Origin: Nitratireductor luteus
GTDB lineage: Bacteria > Pseudomonadota > Alphaproteobacteria > Rhizobiales > Rhizobiaceae
Assembly (NCBI RefSeq): GCF_026162365.1
Contig: NZ_JAOANW010000002.1
Span: 398,883-462,882, forward strand
Direction of reading: 5' to 3'
Length of the DNA stretch: 64,000 nucleotides
Positions 7,637 to 16,799 of this stretch are shown here, in pieces (the stretch's first letter is position 1; every line of letters begins with the position of its first letter). Under the pieces are notes generated by a model that saw only the letters and a program-made list of their open reading frames with translations, ran no database searches and was not told the DNA's origin. The position numbers and the translations under genes are program-made.

Positions 7637-9439
7637 CTAGCGTCGGCCTTTCAGCATGGTCCACAGGCGGCTCGCCGCCTCGCCGATGCTCAGGAAAACA
7701 GGCACGCGCGGTGGACTTGCGGGCGGGTCGACCGACAGGCCCACCGCCGCAATTTCGCCCTTCTCGTCGACATCGCGAACGATCAGTTCGATACTTCCTA
7801 GCGTGACCCGATCGCCATATTCGGCGCGTCCGCCCAGGCGCTTGCGCATGAATTCGGCGATTGTCATCGCCTGTTCCTTGTCGCTCAATCCCGGCGCATA
7901 GGCCGCCTCGATATCGGCGGCGGGCCGGGTCGGGTCGACGCTGAAGGCGCCGAAGAAATCCGCGTCCTCCGGGTCCATCTCGGCGGGACTTGCGAAGAGA
8001 CGGTCGAGCAGGCGCGGGTAGCGGTCGGGAACGAAGATGTAGACATGGTCGCCCGCCATCAGGCGGCCTGCATACTGATAGGTCATCGAGCGCCCATCGC
8101 GGACCACCAGCGCCGGGCGCGCCCAGCGCGGAATGCGCTGCCCGCGCTCGACAGGGCTGCCCGGCACCACGCGATATGCCAATAGTTCATGATGCGCCGA
8201 GCCTGGCAGTTCCAGTTCCACCTTGTTGAGCGGGCCCAGCCGGGGCGGCACCACCATGCTCAGCCGTCGGGCGAGCGGACCGACGGTCCATCCTTGCACC
8301 ATCAGCGAGACGAGCACGATGATGAAGACGATGTTGAACAGCGCCCGACCGCCTTGCAATTGGTCTATGAGCGGCGTGATGGCCAGGAGAATGGATACGG
8401 CTCCGCGCAGGCCCACCCAGGAGATGAAGGCCGTCTCCGCGCGGGAGAAGCGAAAAGGCAGTAGGCACAGCGTCACCGCGACCGGGCGGGCGATGAAGAT
8501 GAGGAAGAGGCCGAGCAGCAGCGCCGGCAAGGCGATCTCGGCGAACTGCGAAGGCGTGGCGAACAGCCCGAGCACCAGGAACATGATGATCTGCGCCAGC
8601 CATGTCACGCCATCCTGGAAGCGCTTGATTGAGGCGGGCGAGCGCAACTGGCCGTTGCCTGCCACGAGACCGGCCACGTAGACGGCGAGGAAACCCGAAC
8701 CGCCGAGGGCACCGGTGAGCGCGAAGACGAGCAGCGACAGGGCCAGCACGAATATCGGGATAAGGCCCTGGTCCAGGTTCAGGCGAACGACCAGCCGCAC
8801 GATCACATAGCCGCCGGCGATGCCGGCCAGAAGACCGATGCCCATCTGCTGGAGGAAACCAAGCGCCACCTCGCCCGCGAGCTTGCCAGGCTCCAGCGGC
8901 GCGCCGGTGGCGATCAATGCGACGAGAGAGAGCGTCAGGAAGATGGCGATCGGGTCGTTGGATCCCGATTCCACCTCCAGCGTCGAGCGGACGCGCTCGC
9001 GCACGGAGATGTTTCCGACCCGCAGCAGGAAGAACACCGCGGCCGCGTCGGTCGAAGCGACGGTGGCGCCGAGCAGGAAGGATTGCAGCCAATCGAAATC
9101 CGTCAGGAAATGCGCGGCAAGGCCGACAAGGCCGGCAGTGAGCACCACGCCCAGCGTAGCGAGCGCGACCGCCGGCGCGGCCGCGGAGCGGAAGGCGGAT
9201 ATTGGCGTGCCGAATCCGGAATCGAACAGGATGACGGCCAGCGCCAGCGATCCCACGAAATAGGCTGCTGACGCATTGTCGAAATCCAGCCCCAGCCCGT
9301 CGGTGCCCGCGGCCAGGCCTATTCCAAGGAAGATGAGGAGGAGGGGAGCACCGAAGCGGAAGGCGATCAGGCTGGAAAAGGCGGCGATCAGCACCAGAAC
9401 GGTGCCGACGAGCGTTATGACGTAGATGCCTTGATCCAT
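7637..9439 (-). CDS. Potassium/proton antiporter, CPA1 family (NhaP2/CvrA type)
   Basis: Inner-membrane cation/proton antiporter of 600 residues. About twelve hydrophobic helices fill residues 1-400. Asp pairs of the CPA1 transport core are visible (GATVASTDAAAVFFLL and ESGSNDPIAIFL). A cytosolic C-terminal part follows with a TrkA-C-like segment (AYRVVPGSPVERGQRIPRW... AGDHVYIFVPD) and a CorC/HlyC-like end, as in NhaP2. The start at 9439 (MDQGIYVIT) was chosen because the longer frame would run through the gap terminator. It sits between pgk and gap, where most relatives have nothing. The likely role is K+ and pH homeostasis; a link to glycolysis is not shown. Confidence 0.88.
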   Translation of the reverse strand: MDQGIYVITLVGTVLVLIAAFSSLIAFRFGAPLLLIFLGIGLAAGTDGLGLDFDNASAAYFVGSLALAVILFDSGFGTPISAFRSAAAPAVALATLGVVLTAGLVGLAAHFLTDFDWLQSFLLGATVASTDAAAVFFLLRVGNISVRERVRSTLEVESGSNDPIAIFLTLSLVALIATGAPLEPGKLAGEVALGFLQQMGIGLLAGIAGGYVIVRLVVRLNLDQGLIPIFVLALSLLVFALTGALGGSGFLAVYVAGLVAGNGQLRSPASIKRFQDGVTWLAQIIMFLVLGLFATPSQFAEIALPALLLGLFLIFIARPVAVTLCLLPFRFSRAETAFISWVGLRGAVSILLAITPLIDQLQGGRALFNIVFIIVLVSLMVQGWTVGPLARRLSMVVPPRLGPLNKVELELPGSAHHELLAYRVVPGSPVERGQRIPRWARPALVVRDGRSMTYQYAGRLMAGDHVYIFVPDRYPRLLDRLFASPAEMDPEDADFFGAFSVDPTRPAADIEAAYAPGLSDKEQAMTIAEFMRKRLGGRAEYGDRVTLGSIELIVRDVDEKGEIAAVGLSVDPPASPPRVPVFLSIGEAASRLWTMLKGRR

Positions 9440-9505
9440 CGCCCTCTCTACTTCCCGGATTTGGCCAACAGTGCGGCCAAACGCGCGGAACCGCAAGCAC
9501 CGGAA

Positions 9506-9534
9506 GAAAAAAACGCCCGGCACGAAGGCCGGGC
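9506..9534 (-). terminator. Rho-independent terminator of gap
   Basis: On the minus strand CGCCCGGC-CTTCGT-GCCGGGCG is followed by seven T residues, 28 bases after the gap stop codon. It separates gap from the antiporter gene. Confidence 0.9.
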
Positions 9535-9561
9535 GTATCGTCGCATTTATCGTCGTCGGCG

Positions 9562-10569
9562 TCAGATCGTCTTGCCGAAAGCTACCGCCGTGTCGGCCAT
9601 CCGATTGGAGAAGCCCCATTCGTTATCGTACCACGACATGACGCGCACGAGATCGCCTTCGATCACCTTGGTCTGGTCGAGCGCGAAGGTTGAGGAGGCG
9701 GGATTGTGGTTGAGATCGATGGAGACCAGCGGCTCGTCCGTATAGGCGAGGATGCCCTTGAGCGAACCGTCGGCGGCGTCGACCAGCGCCTTATTGACCT
9801 CCTCCACCGTGACCTTCCTCTTCGGCACGAACTTGAAGTCGATGACCGAGACGTTGGGGGTGGGCACGCGGATGGATACGCCGTCGAGCTTGCCGTTGAG
9901 CTCGGGCAGCACCAGGCCGACGGCCTTGGCCGCACCCGTGGAGGTCGGGATCATCGACATGGCCGCGGCGCGGGCGCGATAAAGGTCCTTGTGCATCGTA
10001 TCCAGCGTCGGCTGGTCGCCCGTATAGGCGTGAATTGTGGTCATGAACCCCTTTTCGATGCCGAAAGCGTCGTGCAGCACCTTGGCCACCGGGGCCAGGC
10101 AGTTGGTAGTGCAGGAAGCGTTGGAAACGATCTTGTGCTCCGACGAGATCTTGTCGTGGTTCACGCCATAGACGACCGTCAGGTCGGCACCGGAAGCGGG
10201 GGCGGAGACGAGCACGCGCTTGGCGCCGGCTTCGAGGTGAAGCGAGGCCTTCTCCTTGGAAGTGAAGATGCCGGTACATTCCATCACGATGTCCACGCCG
10301 AGCTCGCCCCATGGCAGCTTGGCCGGATCGCGCTCGGCAAAAACCTTGAAGCTGTCGCTGCCGATATTGATCGCGTCGCCCTCGACCTTCACTTCCGAGG
10401 GGAAGCGGCCATGCACGCTGTCGTAGCGCAGCAGGTGGGCGTTGGTTTCGACCGGACCCAGATCGTTGATGGCCACGACATCGATGTCCTTGCGGCCCGA
10501 TTCGTAGATGGCGCGAACGATGTTGCGGCCGATGCGGCCAAATCCGTTGATGGCGACTTTGACAGTCAT
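9562..10569 (-). CDS. gap: Type I glyceraldehyde-3-phosphate dehydrogenase
   Basis: Oxidises glyceraldehyde 3-phosphate to 1,3-bisphosphoglycerate with NAD(P)+. The 335 residues show the Rossmann motif [10 protein letters not shown], an Asp at 36 after the second beta strand (usual in NAD-preferring forms), the catalytic Cys153 in SNASCTTNC, the catalytic His in [10 protein letters not shown], and the C-terminal [12 protein letters not shown]. The start follows GGAGGAAATTC. A strong terminator follows. The 300-base upstream gap contains a long inverted repeat (10665-10742) that could be a control element. Confidence 0.97.
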   Translation of the reverse strand: MTVKVAINGFGRIGRNIVRAIYESGRKDIDVVAINDLGPVETNAHLLRYDSVHGRFPSEVKVEGDAINIGSDSFKVFAERDPAKLPWGELGVDIVMECTGIFTSKEKASLHLEAGAKRVLVSAPASGADLTVVYGVNHDKISSEHKIVSNASCTTNCLAPVAKVLHDAFGIEKGFMTTIHAYTGDQPTLDTMHKDLYRARAAAMSMIPTSTGAAKAVGLVLPELNGKLDGVSIRVPTPNVSVIDFKFVPKRKVTVEEVNKALVDAADGSLKGILAYTDEPLVSIDLNHNPASSTFALDQTKVIEGDLVRVMSWYDNEWGFSNRMADTAVAFGKTI

Positions 10570-10875
10570 GAATTTCCTCCGGAGCGTGAGGCCATGGCTA
10601 CATGGCGAAAAGACGGGAGTTACTTAGCCCAATCGAAACCCGGACGGGTAGGTCTGCCGGATCCTTTTGGCGCTGGGAAGCGTGGCGGATTGGCCGTTAT
10701 TCCCGACATTGGTTTCATCCTCCCCGCTTCCCAGAGCCAAAAATCCCTCACCAGCCCTAGGCCGCCGAGCGTTCGGGTGGACTCTTAATGCGGCCGCGAT
10801 AAAGAATCCAGCCATAGGCCGGGACGATGACTGTGCCAGAAGGCAAGGCGCCGCCCCGGATCCTTTCAGCCGGTC
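10570..10875. other. 306-base intergenic region between tkt and gap with a long inverted repeat
   Basis: No convincing gene. It holds the gap ribosome site (GGAGG) at its low-coordinate end and a large inverted repeat at 10665-10742. Some further GC-rich half-palindromes (GGCCGCC, GCGGCCGC) lie at 10758-10800. The gap promoter must lie here or upstream of tkt. Confidence 0.6.
10665..10742. repeat. 18-bp inverted repeat with 42-base loop upstream of gap
   Basis: TTTTGGCGCTGGGAAGCG at 10665-10682 pairs with CGCTTCCCAGAGCCAAAA at 10725-10742, 17 of 18 positions. It lies 96-173 bases upstream of the gap start. It could be a binding site for a sugar-responsive regulator, a structured leader, or a repeat remnant. 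Confidence 0.65.
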
Positions 10876-12870
10876 TTACTGCGTTTCTCCAAGACGTGCC
10901 TCGGCCGCCTGCACGGCAGCTTCGGCGGTGATGCCGAAATGCTTGTAGAGATCGGGTGCCGGCGCGCTGGCGCCGAAGCCGGTCATGCCGATGAAAACGC
11001 CATCGGGCCCGATGAAACGGTCCCATCCTTGGCGGATACCGGCTTCGATGGCGATGCGTACCGGCGTCTCTCCGAGGATAGCCTCGCGATAGTCCTCCGG
11101 CTGCGCCTCGAACAGCTCGAAACACGGCACCGAAACGACCCGCGTCGGATGGCCGCGCTCGTCGAGCTGCTTTTTGGCTGCGACCGCGATCTCGACCTCG
11201 GAGCCGCTTGCGAAGATGGTGACAACCGCATCGTCGCCCGCCGGCGCCAGCTCGTAGGCACCGCGGGCGCAGAGGTTTTCGTCATCATAGCTGATGCGCA
11301 CCGGCTCCAGCTTCTGGCGGGTCAGGGCGATGGTGGAGGGCACTTTGCGGCTTTCCAGCGCGATCTGCCAGCACTCGGCGGTTTCCACTGTGTCGGCGGG
11401 GCGCAGGACGTAGTGGTTGGGGATGGCACGCAGCGCGGCCAAGTGCTCGACCGGCTGGTGGGTCGGGCCGTCTTCGCCAAGGCCGATGGAGTCATGGGTC
11501 ATCACGAAGATGGAGCGGATGCCCATCAGCGAAGCCAGCCGCATGGCCGGGCGCGCATAGTCGGAAAAGGTCAGGAAGGTGCCGCCATACGGAATGACGC
11601 CGCCATGCAGCGCCATCCCGTTCATGGCCGCGGCCATCCCGTGCTCACGGATACCGTAATGGACGTAGCGACCGGAAAAATCGCCCGGCTTCACGGTGTC
11701 AAGCTGACTGGTGCGGGTATTGTTGGAGCCGGTCAGGTCGGCCGAGCCGCCGATCGTTTCCGACAGACAGTCATTGATGACTTCCAATACCATTTCCGAA
11801 GCGTTACGGGTGGCAACCTTCGGGTTTTCCTTGGCCAGCTTCTTCTTATAGTCGTCGATAACGTCGGGGAAGGCTTCGGGCAGGTCGCCGCGCATGCGGC
11901 GCTCGAACTCGGCGCGGGTGTCGGCGTCGGCTGCCGCCAGGCGTTTTTCCCATTCCTTGCGCTCCTTGGCAGAGCGCAGGCCGGCCAACCGCCAGTCGTC
12001 GAGAATGTCGGAAGGCACGACGAAGGGCTCCGCGTCCCAGCCGAGCGCCTCGCGGGCGCCTGCGATCTCCTCGGCGCCGAGCGGCGAGCCATGTACCTTC
12101 GCGGTGCCGGATTTGGTCGGCGCGCCGTGGCCGATTGTGGTGCGGAAGGCGATCAGCGTCGGGCGGTCGGAGGCGCGGGCGGTCTCGATGGCCGAGGCGA
12201 TGGCCTCCGGGTCATGGCCGTCGGCGCGCAGCGTATGCCAGCCCGACGCCGCGAAGCGCTCACACTGGTCGGTGGAATCGGCGAGCGAGACCGGGCCGTC
12301 GATGGAGATCCGGTTGTCGTCCCACATGACGATGAGCTTGTTGAGCCGAAGGTGGCCGGCAAATGCGATGGCCTCCTGGCTGATGCCCTCCATCAGGCAG
12401 CCGTCGCCGGCCAGCACATAGGTATAGTGGTCGACAAGCTCGTCGCCGTAGCGCGCGTTGAGCAGACGTTCCGCCAGCGCCATGCCGACCGAATTGGCGA
12501 GACCCTGGCCGAGCGGCCCGGTGGTCGTCTCGATCCCTGCCGCATGGCCGTATTCGGGATGGCCGGCCGTGCGCGAGCCCAACTGGCGGAAATTCTTGAT
12601 CTCGTCGATGTCGATGTCTTCGTAGCCGAGCAGGTAGAGCAGGGAATAGAGCAGCATCGAACCGTGGCCCGCCGACAGGACGAAGCGGTCCCGATCGGCC
12701 CAGTGGGGCTTCTTCGGGTCGTGCGTCATGAAACGGGTGAACAGGACAGTGGCAATGTCGGCCGTCCCCATCGGCAGGCCGGGGTGGCCGGACTTGGCCT
12801 TCTCGACGGCGTCCATGGAGAGGAAACGGATTGCGTTCGCCATCCGGTCATGTTTGTCGCGTGGGATCAT
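10876..12870 (-). CDS. tkt: Transketolase
   Basis: Thiamine-diphosphate enzyme of the pentose phosphate pathway that moves two-carbon units between sugar phosphates. 664 residues, the family norm. Landmarks: the N-terminal [27 protein letters not shown], the ThDP motif [14 protein letters not shown] running to the metal-binding [28 protein letters not shown], and the pyrimidine-domain [17 protein letters not shown] with [19 protein letters not shown]. The start at 12870 ([17 protein letters not shown]) fits homologues better than the 22-residue longer form, although its ribosome site is weak. It heads the minus-strand gap-antiporter-pgk-fba run and is divergent from DUF4164-zapA, a common rhizobial layout. 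Confidence 0.96.
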   Translation of the reverse strand: MIPRDKHDRMANAIRFLSMDAVEKAKSGHPGLPMGTADIATVLFTRFMTHDPKKPHWADRDRFVLSAGHGSMLLYSLLYLLGYEDIDIDEIKNFRQLGSRTAGHPEYGHAAGIETTTGPLGQGLANSVGMALAERLLNARYGDELVDHYTYVLAGDGCLMEGISQEAIAFAGHLRLNKLIVMWDDNRISIDGPVSLADSTDQCERFAASGWHTLRADGHDPEAIASAIETARASDRPTLIAFRTTIGHGAPTKSGTAKVHGSPLGAEEIAGAREALGWDAEPFVVPSDILDDWRLAGLRSAKERKEWEKRLAAADADTRAEFERRMRGDLPEAFPDVIDDYKKKLAKENPKVATRNASEMVLEVINDCLSETIGGSADLTGSNNTRTSQLDTVKPGDFSGRYVHYGIREHGMAAAMNGMALHGGVIPYGGTFLTFSDYARPAMRLASLMGIRSIFVMTHDSIGLGEDGPTHQPVEHLAALRAIPNHYVLRPADTVETAECWQIALESRKVPSTIALTRQKLEPVRISYDDENLCARGAYELAPAGDDAVVTIFASGSEVEIAVAAKKQLDERGHPTRVVSVPCFELFEAQPEDYREAILGETPVRIAIEAGIRQGWDRFIGPDGVFIGMTGFGASAPAPDLYKHFGITAEAAVQAAEARLGETQ

Positions 12871-13139
12871 GTTTGCTCGCAGATCGGCAGGAGATTGAAC
12901 GGTTGGCGCATCGTGGCCCGAAAATGCAGGGGACACATAGCAGGTGGCGTCCCTAAGTCAATAAAACCCAAGGCTCTTGGTATCGAGCCTGCGGTCTCCG
13001 CGCGCCTTGATAGGGTCCGCATTGTAGGGGATAGCGTGGGGATCTTGTTGACGCGTGCTTCACCTGCCGCGTAATCTTTCGGAGTTAAAAGCTTAGGATC
13101 GTGCGCATTTCGCAGGCGGGCGGGCTGGGAATGGTGGCG

Positions 13140-13424
13140 ATGAACACCCAACGTTCTGGCGATACTACTTTGAAGGAGGCTATCGGCCGCCTTGCAAAGG
13201 CTGTCGGCATGCTGGAAGCGGCGGCCGACGGCCGTCTCGAAAAGGAGCAGGATTACGCCGAGGCTGAAGCGGAGGTGCAACGCATGGGCGCGGACAGGGC
13301 GCGGCTTGCCCAGGAAATCGACAAGGCGGAGGCGCGCGCGGAGCGGTTGGCCGAGGTCAATCGCGAGGTGTCGCGGCGGCTGGTGACGGCGATGGAGACC
13401 ATCCGCGCCGTGCTCGACCGGTAG
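13140..13424 (+). CDS. DUF4164 coiled-coil protein
   Basis: A 94-residue, charged, mostly alpha-helical protein (LKEAIGRLAKAVGMLEAAA, then AEAEVQRMGADRARLAQEIDKAEARAERL) of the DUF4164 family, which sits next to zapA in many Hyphomicrobiales. No function is established. The heptad pattern across residues 15-85 and the co-location suggest a helper of ZapA or of division-ring assembly; this is inference. In-frame starts also exist at 13101 (GTG) and 13131; 13140 best matches the family length. Only eight bases separate it from zapA, so they are surely co-transcribed. Confidence 0.8.
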   Translation: MNTQRSGDTTLKEAIGRLAKAVGMLEAAADGRLEKEQDYAEAEAEVQRMGADRARLAQEIDKAEARAERLAEVNREVSRRLVTAMETIRAVLDR

Positions 13425-13432
13425 GCCCAGTC

Positions 13433-13810
13433 ATGGCTCAAGTTACGGTATCCATCGACGGCAAGACCTATCGCATGGCCTGCGACGAGGGGCAGGAAGA
13501 GCACCTGATCGACCTGGCGGAGCGATTCGACCGCTACGTCCAGCATCTGAAGGATTCCTTCGGTGAAATCGGCGATCAGCGTATCACCGTGATGGCCGGC
13601 ATCATGGTGATGGACGAATTGGCGGAGTTGCAGAAGCGGGTGCGCGGCATGGAAGGCGAGATCGCCACCTTGCGCAAGACGCGTGACGACGCGCTCTTGA
13701 AGGCCGACAAGAACGACGCCGCCTTGACCGGCGGCCTTGCCGAACTCGCCGAGCGCATCGAGGCAGTGGCCGCGCGGCTTTCCGCCAGCGAGCCGCCACG
13801 CCAAGGTTGA
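13433..13810 (+). CDS. zapA: Cell division protein ZapA
   Basis: Cytosolic FtsZ-ring stabiliser. The 125 residues begin with the family pattern VTVSIDGKTYRMACDEGQEEHLIDLAERFD, followed by a long helix (residues 50-118) that forms the tetramer coiled coil. It is translated just after the DUF4164 gene. In most alphaproteobacteria 6S RNA and a 5-formyltetrahydrofolate cyclo-ligase gene follow zapA. Here rimM starts only 28 bases downstream, leaving no room for 6S RNA. Confidence 0.92.
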   Translation: MAQVTVSIDGKTYRMACDEGQEEHLIDLAERFDRYVQHLKDSFGEIGDQRITVMAGIMVMDELAELQKRVRGMEGEIATLRKTRDDALLKADKNDAALTGGLAELAERIEAVAARLSASEPPRQG

Positions 13811-13838
13811 CCGGCGGAATTTCGCCATCGGAGAAAAT

Positions 13839-14441
13839 ATGGCCAAGACGGTAAAGCTCGAGAACCCCGTTCAACTCGCGGTGGTTGGCGCGGCGCATGG
13901 GATCAAGGGCGAGGTGCGGGTGAAAAGCTTCGCGGAGGACCCGCTGGCGCTCGGCCAGTACGGCCCCCTTCACACCGAGAGCGGCAGGGCGCTCAAGGTG
14001 AAGGATGTGCGTCCCGCCAAGAATGTCGTCATCGTCCGCTTCGAGGGTGTGAGCGACCGCAGCGCTGCGGAGGCGCTGACGGGGCAGGCGCTTTATGTCG
14101 ACCGCTTGGCTCTGCCGGACCAGCTGGAAGAGGAGGAGTTCTACCACGCCGACCTGATCGGCCTGCCGGCCTTCGACGAGACCGGCGAAAAAGTGGGCAA
14201 GGTGCTCGCCATTCATAATTTCGGTGCGGGCGACATGCTGGAAATCCGGCCAGATTCGGCCCCCAGCGTAATGGTGCCGTTCACACGGGAAGCCGTGCCC
14301 GAGATCGATATGGAGGAAGGGATCGTAAGGCTCGACAGCCTGGCGGCGGGGCTCGGGGAGGACTCCGAGGAGGCGTCCGGCGAGTCTCCAGATCCTTCCG
14401 CACGCCCACGCGGCCCGAAATCGGCCGGGGGCAATCGGTGA
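13839..14441 (+). CDS. rimM: Ribosome maturation factor RimM
   Basis: Binds ribosomal protein uS19 and assists 30S head assembly. 200 residues: an N-terminal beta-barrel with [17 protein letters not shown], a linker, then the PRC-barrel domain with [25 protein letters not shown] and ending [11 protein letters not shown]. The C-terminal ~35 residues are a Ser/Pro/Gly-rich tail, common in alphaproteobacteria. The start at 13839 follows a GGAGAAAAT site. It overlaps trmD by four bases (GTGA). The usual upstream partners ffh and rpsP are absent; zapA is there instead. Confidence 0.95.
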   Translation: MAKTVKLENPVQLAVVGAAHGIKGEVRVKSFAEDPLALGQYGPLHTESGRALKVKDVRPAKNVVIVRFEGVSDRSAAEALTGQALYVDRLALPDQLEEEEFYHADLIGLPAFDETGEKVGKVLAIHNFGAGDMLEIRPDSAPSVMVPFTREAVPEIDMEEGIVRLDSLAAGLGEDSEEASGESPDPSARPRGPKSAGGNR

Positions 14442-15148
14442 GTTTCCGTGCGACCGTTCTGACGCTTTATCCGGAGATGTTCCCGGGGCCGCTCGACGTT
14501 TCGCTTGCCGGGCGCGCGCGCGAGGACGGCACATGGTCACTCGAAACCGTGCAAATACGCGATTTCGCCACCGACAAGCATCGCAGCGTCGACGATACGC
14601 CGGCCGGCGGCGGCGCCGGCATGGTGATGCGCGCCGACATTCTGGCGCGCGCGCTGGATCGTTCAGTGCCACCCGGCGACCCGCGCCCGCGCCTCATCAT
14701 GAGCCCGCGCGGCAGGCAACTCACGCAGGAGCGTGTGCGCGAACTCGCGGCCGGTCCCGGCGCCGTGATCCTGTGCGGGCGTTTCGAGGGCGTCGACCAG
14801 CGGCTGATCGATGCGCGCGGACTGGAGGAGGTCTCCATCGGGGACTATATCCTGTCGGGCGGCGAGCCGGCGGCAATCGTGCTGCTGGATGCCGTGGTGC
14901 GGCTTTTGCCGGGCGTGATGGGCAATGTCGTCTCTGGCGACGAGGAAAGCTTCGAAAGCGGCCTTCTGGAGCACCCCCATTACACACGGCCGAAGGAGTT
15001 CGAGGGCAGGGAGATCCCCGAGGTGCTGACTTCGGGCAACCACGCCAAGATCGCCGCGTGGCGGCATGAACAGGCCGAAAGGCTGACGGCGGAGCGCCGG
15101 CCGGATTTATGGCAGGCCTATCGCGCGCGAGGCGGGGAAAAGCCGTGA
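14438..15148 (+). CDS. trmD: tRNA (guanine37-N1)-methyltransferase TrmD
   Basis: SPOUT methyltransferase that makes m1G37 in tRNAs reading CUN, CCN and CGG and so prevents frameshifting. 236 residues. Substrate and AdoMet knot motifs are intact: [52 protein letters not shown] and LEHPHYTRP. The start is GTG, overlapping the rimM stop by four bases, so translation is coupled. The gene ends over the start of a decayed DUF4260 gene, again with a four-base overlap. Confidence 0.97.
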   Translation: MSFRATVLTLYPEMFPGPLDVSLAGRAREDGTWSLETVQIRDFATDKHRSVDDTPAGGGAGMVMRADILARALDRSVPPGDPRPRLIMSPRGRQLTQERVRELAAGPGAVILCGRFEGVDQRLIDARGLEEVSIGDYILSGGEPAAIVLLDAVVRLLPGVMGNVVSGDEESFESGLLEHPHYTRPKEFEGREIPEVLTSGNHAKIAAWRHEQAERLTAERRPDLWQAYRARGGEKP

Positions 15149-15311
15149 GCGCGCTCCTGCGCTTGGAAGGCGCGGCATTGGCGCTTGTCGCGCTCGGCTA
15201 CTATCGCGCTCGGCTACTATCTTGCCGGGCTGCGGGTACCGCGCGCTTGGCTACGGCTTGAAGAGAGCCAGCGGTTTCAAGGACACGCATCTGGGCCGTA
15301 TCGGCGGTTAG
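15145..15311 (+). pseudogene. Decayed DUF4260 membrane-protein gene
   Basis: Reading from GTG at 15145 gives [20 protein letters not shown], the typical start of DUF4260 small membrane proteins. After a 16-bp tandem duplication (15189-15220) the frame shifts and the middle of the protein is missing. A different frame just before 15311 gives RALGYGLKRASGFKDTHLGRIGG and a stop, the typical DUF4260 C-terminus. The head and tail of a ~120-residue gene have thus been joined by internal deletion. The original gene was coupled to trmD by a four-base overlap. The product is surely lost. Confidence 0.75.
15189..15220 (+). repeat. 16-bp perfect tandem duplication inside the DUF4260 remnant
   Basis: CGCGCTCGGCTACTAT occurs twice head to tail (15189-15204 and 15205-15220). 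Sixteen is not a multiple of three, so it breaks the frame. It marks slippage or repair near the internal deletion. Confidence 0.9.
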
Positions 15312-15330
15312 CAAGGCAGAGGAACGAGCA

Positions 15331-15768
15331 ATGAACTACGACCTGGAACATGCAGCGGGCGCCTGCCATTGCGGGGCGGTGAAGTTCCGGGTGAAGCTCA
15401 GCGCCGGGCTGCATAGCGCGCGCCGTTGCACATGCTCATACTGCCGTATGCGCGGTGCGGTCGCCGTTTCGGCGAATCTGGACGATCTCACGGTCGTGGA
15501 GGGCCAGGACGTCCTTTCGCTGTATCAATTCAATACGAATACCGCGAGGCACTATTTCTGCTCCAGATGCGGCATCTATACGCATCACCAGAGACGGTCG
15601 AACCCGAATGAATATGGCGTCAACGTCGCCTGTCTCGAAGGCATCAGCCCATTCGATTTCGAGGAAGTGCTCGTGACGGACGGTATCAGGCACGCTTCCG
15701 ATGGCGGGCGCGAGGCGGGATCTGAGGTCGTCGGGACCCTGAAGTTCGTCCCGATGCGTCCTCGATAG
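15331..15768 (+). CDS. GFA family (CENP-V/GFA domain) zinc protein
   Basis: A 145-residue protein of the glutathione-dependent formaldehyde-activating (GFA) fold. The zinc-site cysteines are all visible: Cys12-x-Cys14, Cys33-x-Cys35-x2-Cys38 and Cys77-x2-Cys80. Family members are small zinc proteins of mostly unknown function; only a few have been linked to glutathione-formaldehyde chemistry, so no reaction is assigned. The ribosome site AGAGGAACG precedes the ATG. It lies between the trmD remnant and rplS, replacing the usual tight trmD-rplS spacing. Confidence 0.85.
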   Translation: MNYDLEHAAGACHCGAVKFRVKLSAGLHSARRCTCSYCRMRGAVAVSANLDDLTVVEGQDVLSLYQFNTNTARHYFCSRCGIYTHHQRRSNPNEYGVNVACLEGISPFDFEEVLVTDGIRHASDGGREAGSEVVGTLKFVPMRPR

Positions 15769-15953
15769 TTGATTTCCCCCGACGCCTGTTGTATGTGCGC
15801 GCATCCGCTGCCATGGAAGGTCCATGGCCGTGCATTAATCAATGAACGTGAATTCGCTCCTGTCCTTCCATCGAAGGGCACTCATCAGGCGGTCAAGGAA
15901 CTGCCGGCGAGACGAGCGCTCTGACGCTTCGCGAAGAACAAAGGACATGAACG

Positions 15954-16472
15954 ATGGACCTCATCCGTCAGCTCGAGGCCGAGCAGGTCGAAAAGATTAC
16001 CGCGCAGCGCACCCTTCCAGATTTTTCGCCGGGCGACACCGTGCGTGTCCTGGTGCGCGTCACCGAGGGAACGCGCACCCGCGTGCAGGCCTATGAAGGC
16101 GTTTGCATCGCGCGTTCTGGCTCCGGCTTCCAGGAAAATTTCACCGTCCGCAAGATCTCCTATGGCGAGGGTGTGGAGCGCGTGTTCCCGGTGTTCTCGC
16201 CGCTGGTCGAGGGCGTTGAAGTCGTGCGCCGCGGCAAGGTTCGCCGCGCCAAGCTCTATTATCTGCGCGACCGTCGCGGCAAGTCCGCCCGCATCACCGA
16301 AAACACCAATGCCCGCGCCCGCAAGCTGAACGATGAGGCGCGCCAGGTGGTGGTCGAAGAAAAGGCCCGTCTCGAGGCTGAAAAGGTGGCTGCGGCCCAG
16401 GCCCTGGCCGCGGAAAAGGCGGCGGCCGAGGCTGCCGAGGCGCAGGCCGATACCGAGGCCAAGGGCGAATAG
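15954..16472 (+). CDS. rplS: 50S ribosomal protein bL19
   Basis: Large-subunit protein at the 30S-50S interface. Of 172 residues, the first ~125 are the conserved bL19 core ([11 protein letters not shown], then [34 protein letters not shown] and [18 protein letters not shown]). The remaining ~45 form an Ala/Glu/Lys helix typical of alphaproteobacterial L19. The start follows AAAGGACATGAACG; homologues begin with M-x-x-IRQLE, which supports this ATG. A strong terminator follows. The 185 bases upstream show no gene and presumably hold its promoter. Confidence 0.97.
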   Translation: MDLIRQLEAEQVEKITAQRTLPDFSPGDTVRVLVRVTEGTRTRVQAYEGVCIARSGSGFQENFTVRKISYGEGVERVFPVFSPLVEGVEVVRRGKVRRAKLYYLRDRRGKSARITENTNARARKLNDEARQVVVEEKARLEAEKVAAAQALAAEKAAAEAAEAQADTEAKGE

Positions 16473-16498
16473 GCCCCAGGCTCTCCAACAGATCGAAA

Positions 16499-16522
16499 AG
16501 AGCGCCGCACGGCGCTCTTTTT
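16499..16522 (+). terminator. Rho-independent terminator of rplS
   Basis: AGAGCGCC-GCAC-GGCGCTCT followed by TTTT, 27 bases after the rplS stop. A textbook intrinsic terminator. Confidence 0.92.
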
Positions 16523-16606
16523 CGTTAAAGGCCCAAGCTCGTTGGGGGTCGGGCGCGATATGCTACTCAATTGCCCCCCGCGCGAAACGCTGGTATTAGC
16601 GCCTGT

Positions 16607-16720
16607 ATGGAAAAGCTGATTGGACATCCGGCCTATGAGAAAGTCGTGCTGCAGGACGTGAAACGCCTGCCCGGCCGCTTTTTCGCGCGGATTTCCGGCG
16701 CGCTACTGTGCCGTCTATAG
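16607..16720 (+). CDS. Doubtful 37-codon open frame upstream of leuC
   Basis: An ATG-started frame ([14 protein letters not shown]...LLCRL) ending 79 bases before leuC. It has no clear ribosome site and I recognise no family. It contains five Leu codons but no run of them, so it is not an obvious leucine attenuator peptide. A bulged GC hairpin (16740-16761, CCGGCCCTCGG/CCGAGGCCGG) lies between it and leuC. It may be an upstream ORF, a gene remnant, or noise. Confidence 0.2.
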   Translation: MEKLIGHPAYEKVVLQDVKRLPGRFFARISGALLCRL

Positions 16721-16799
16721 CCTGAGCGGATCAGCCAGACCGGCCCTCGGACCGAGGCCGGCCAGCCATTTCCAACGAGTTCCGCTAGGGAAGAAGAAG

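Noticed and set aside
10939..13074. 711-codon plus-strand open frame
   Set aside because: It lies opposite tkt, a clear transketolase, and is an antisense shadow of high-GC codon use. No family is recognisable.
13811..13838. 6S RNA after zapA
   Set aside because: Expected here in alphaproteobacteria, but the gap to rimM is 28 bases; no 6S-like sequence was recognised upstream of DUF4164 either.
15842..16096. 84-codon frame overlapping the rplS start
   Set aside because: Its second half is rplS in another frame, and the first half has no ribosome site or family match.
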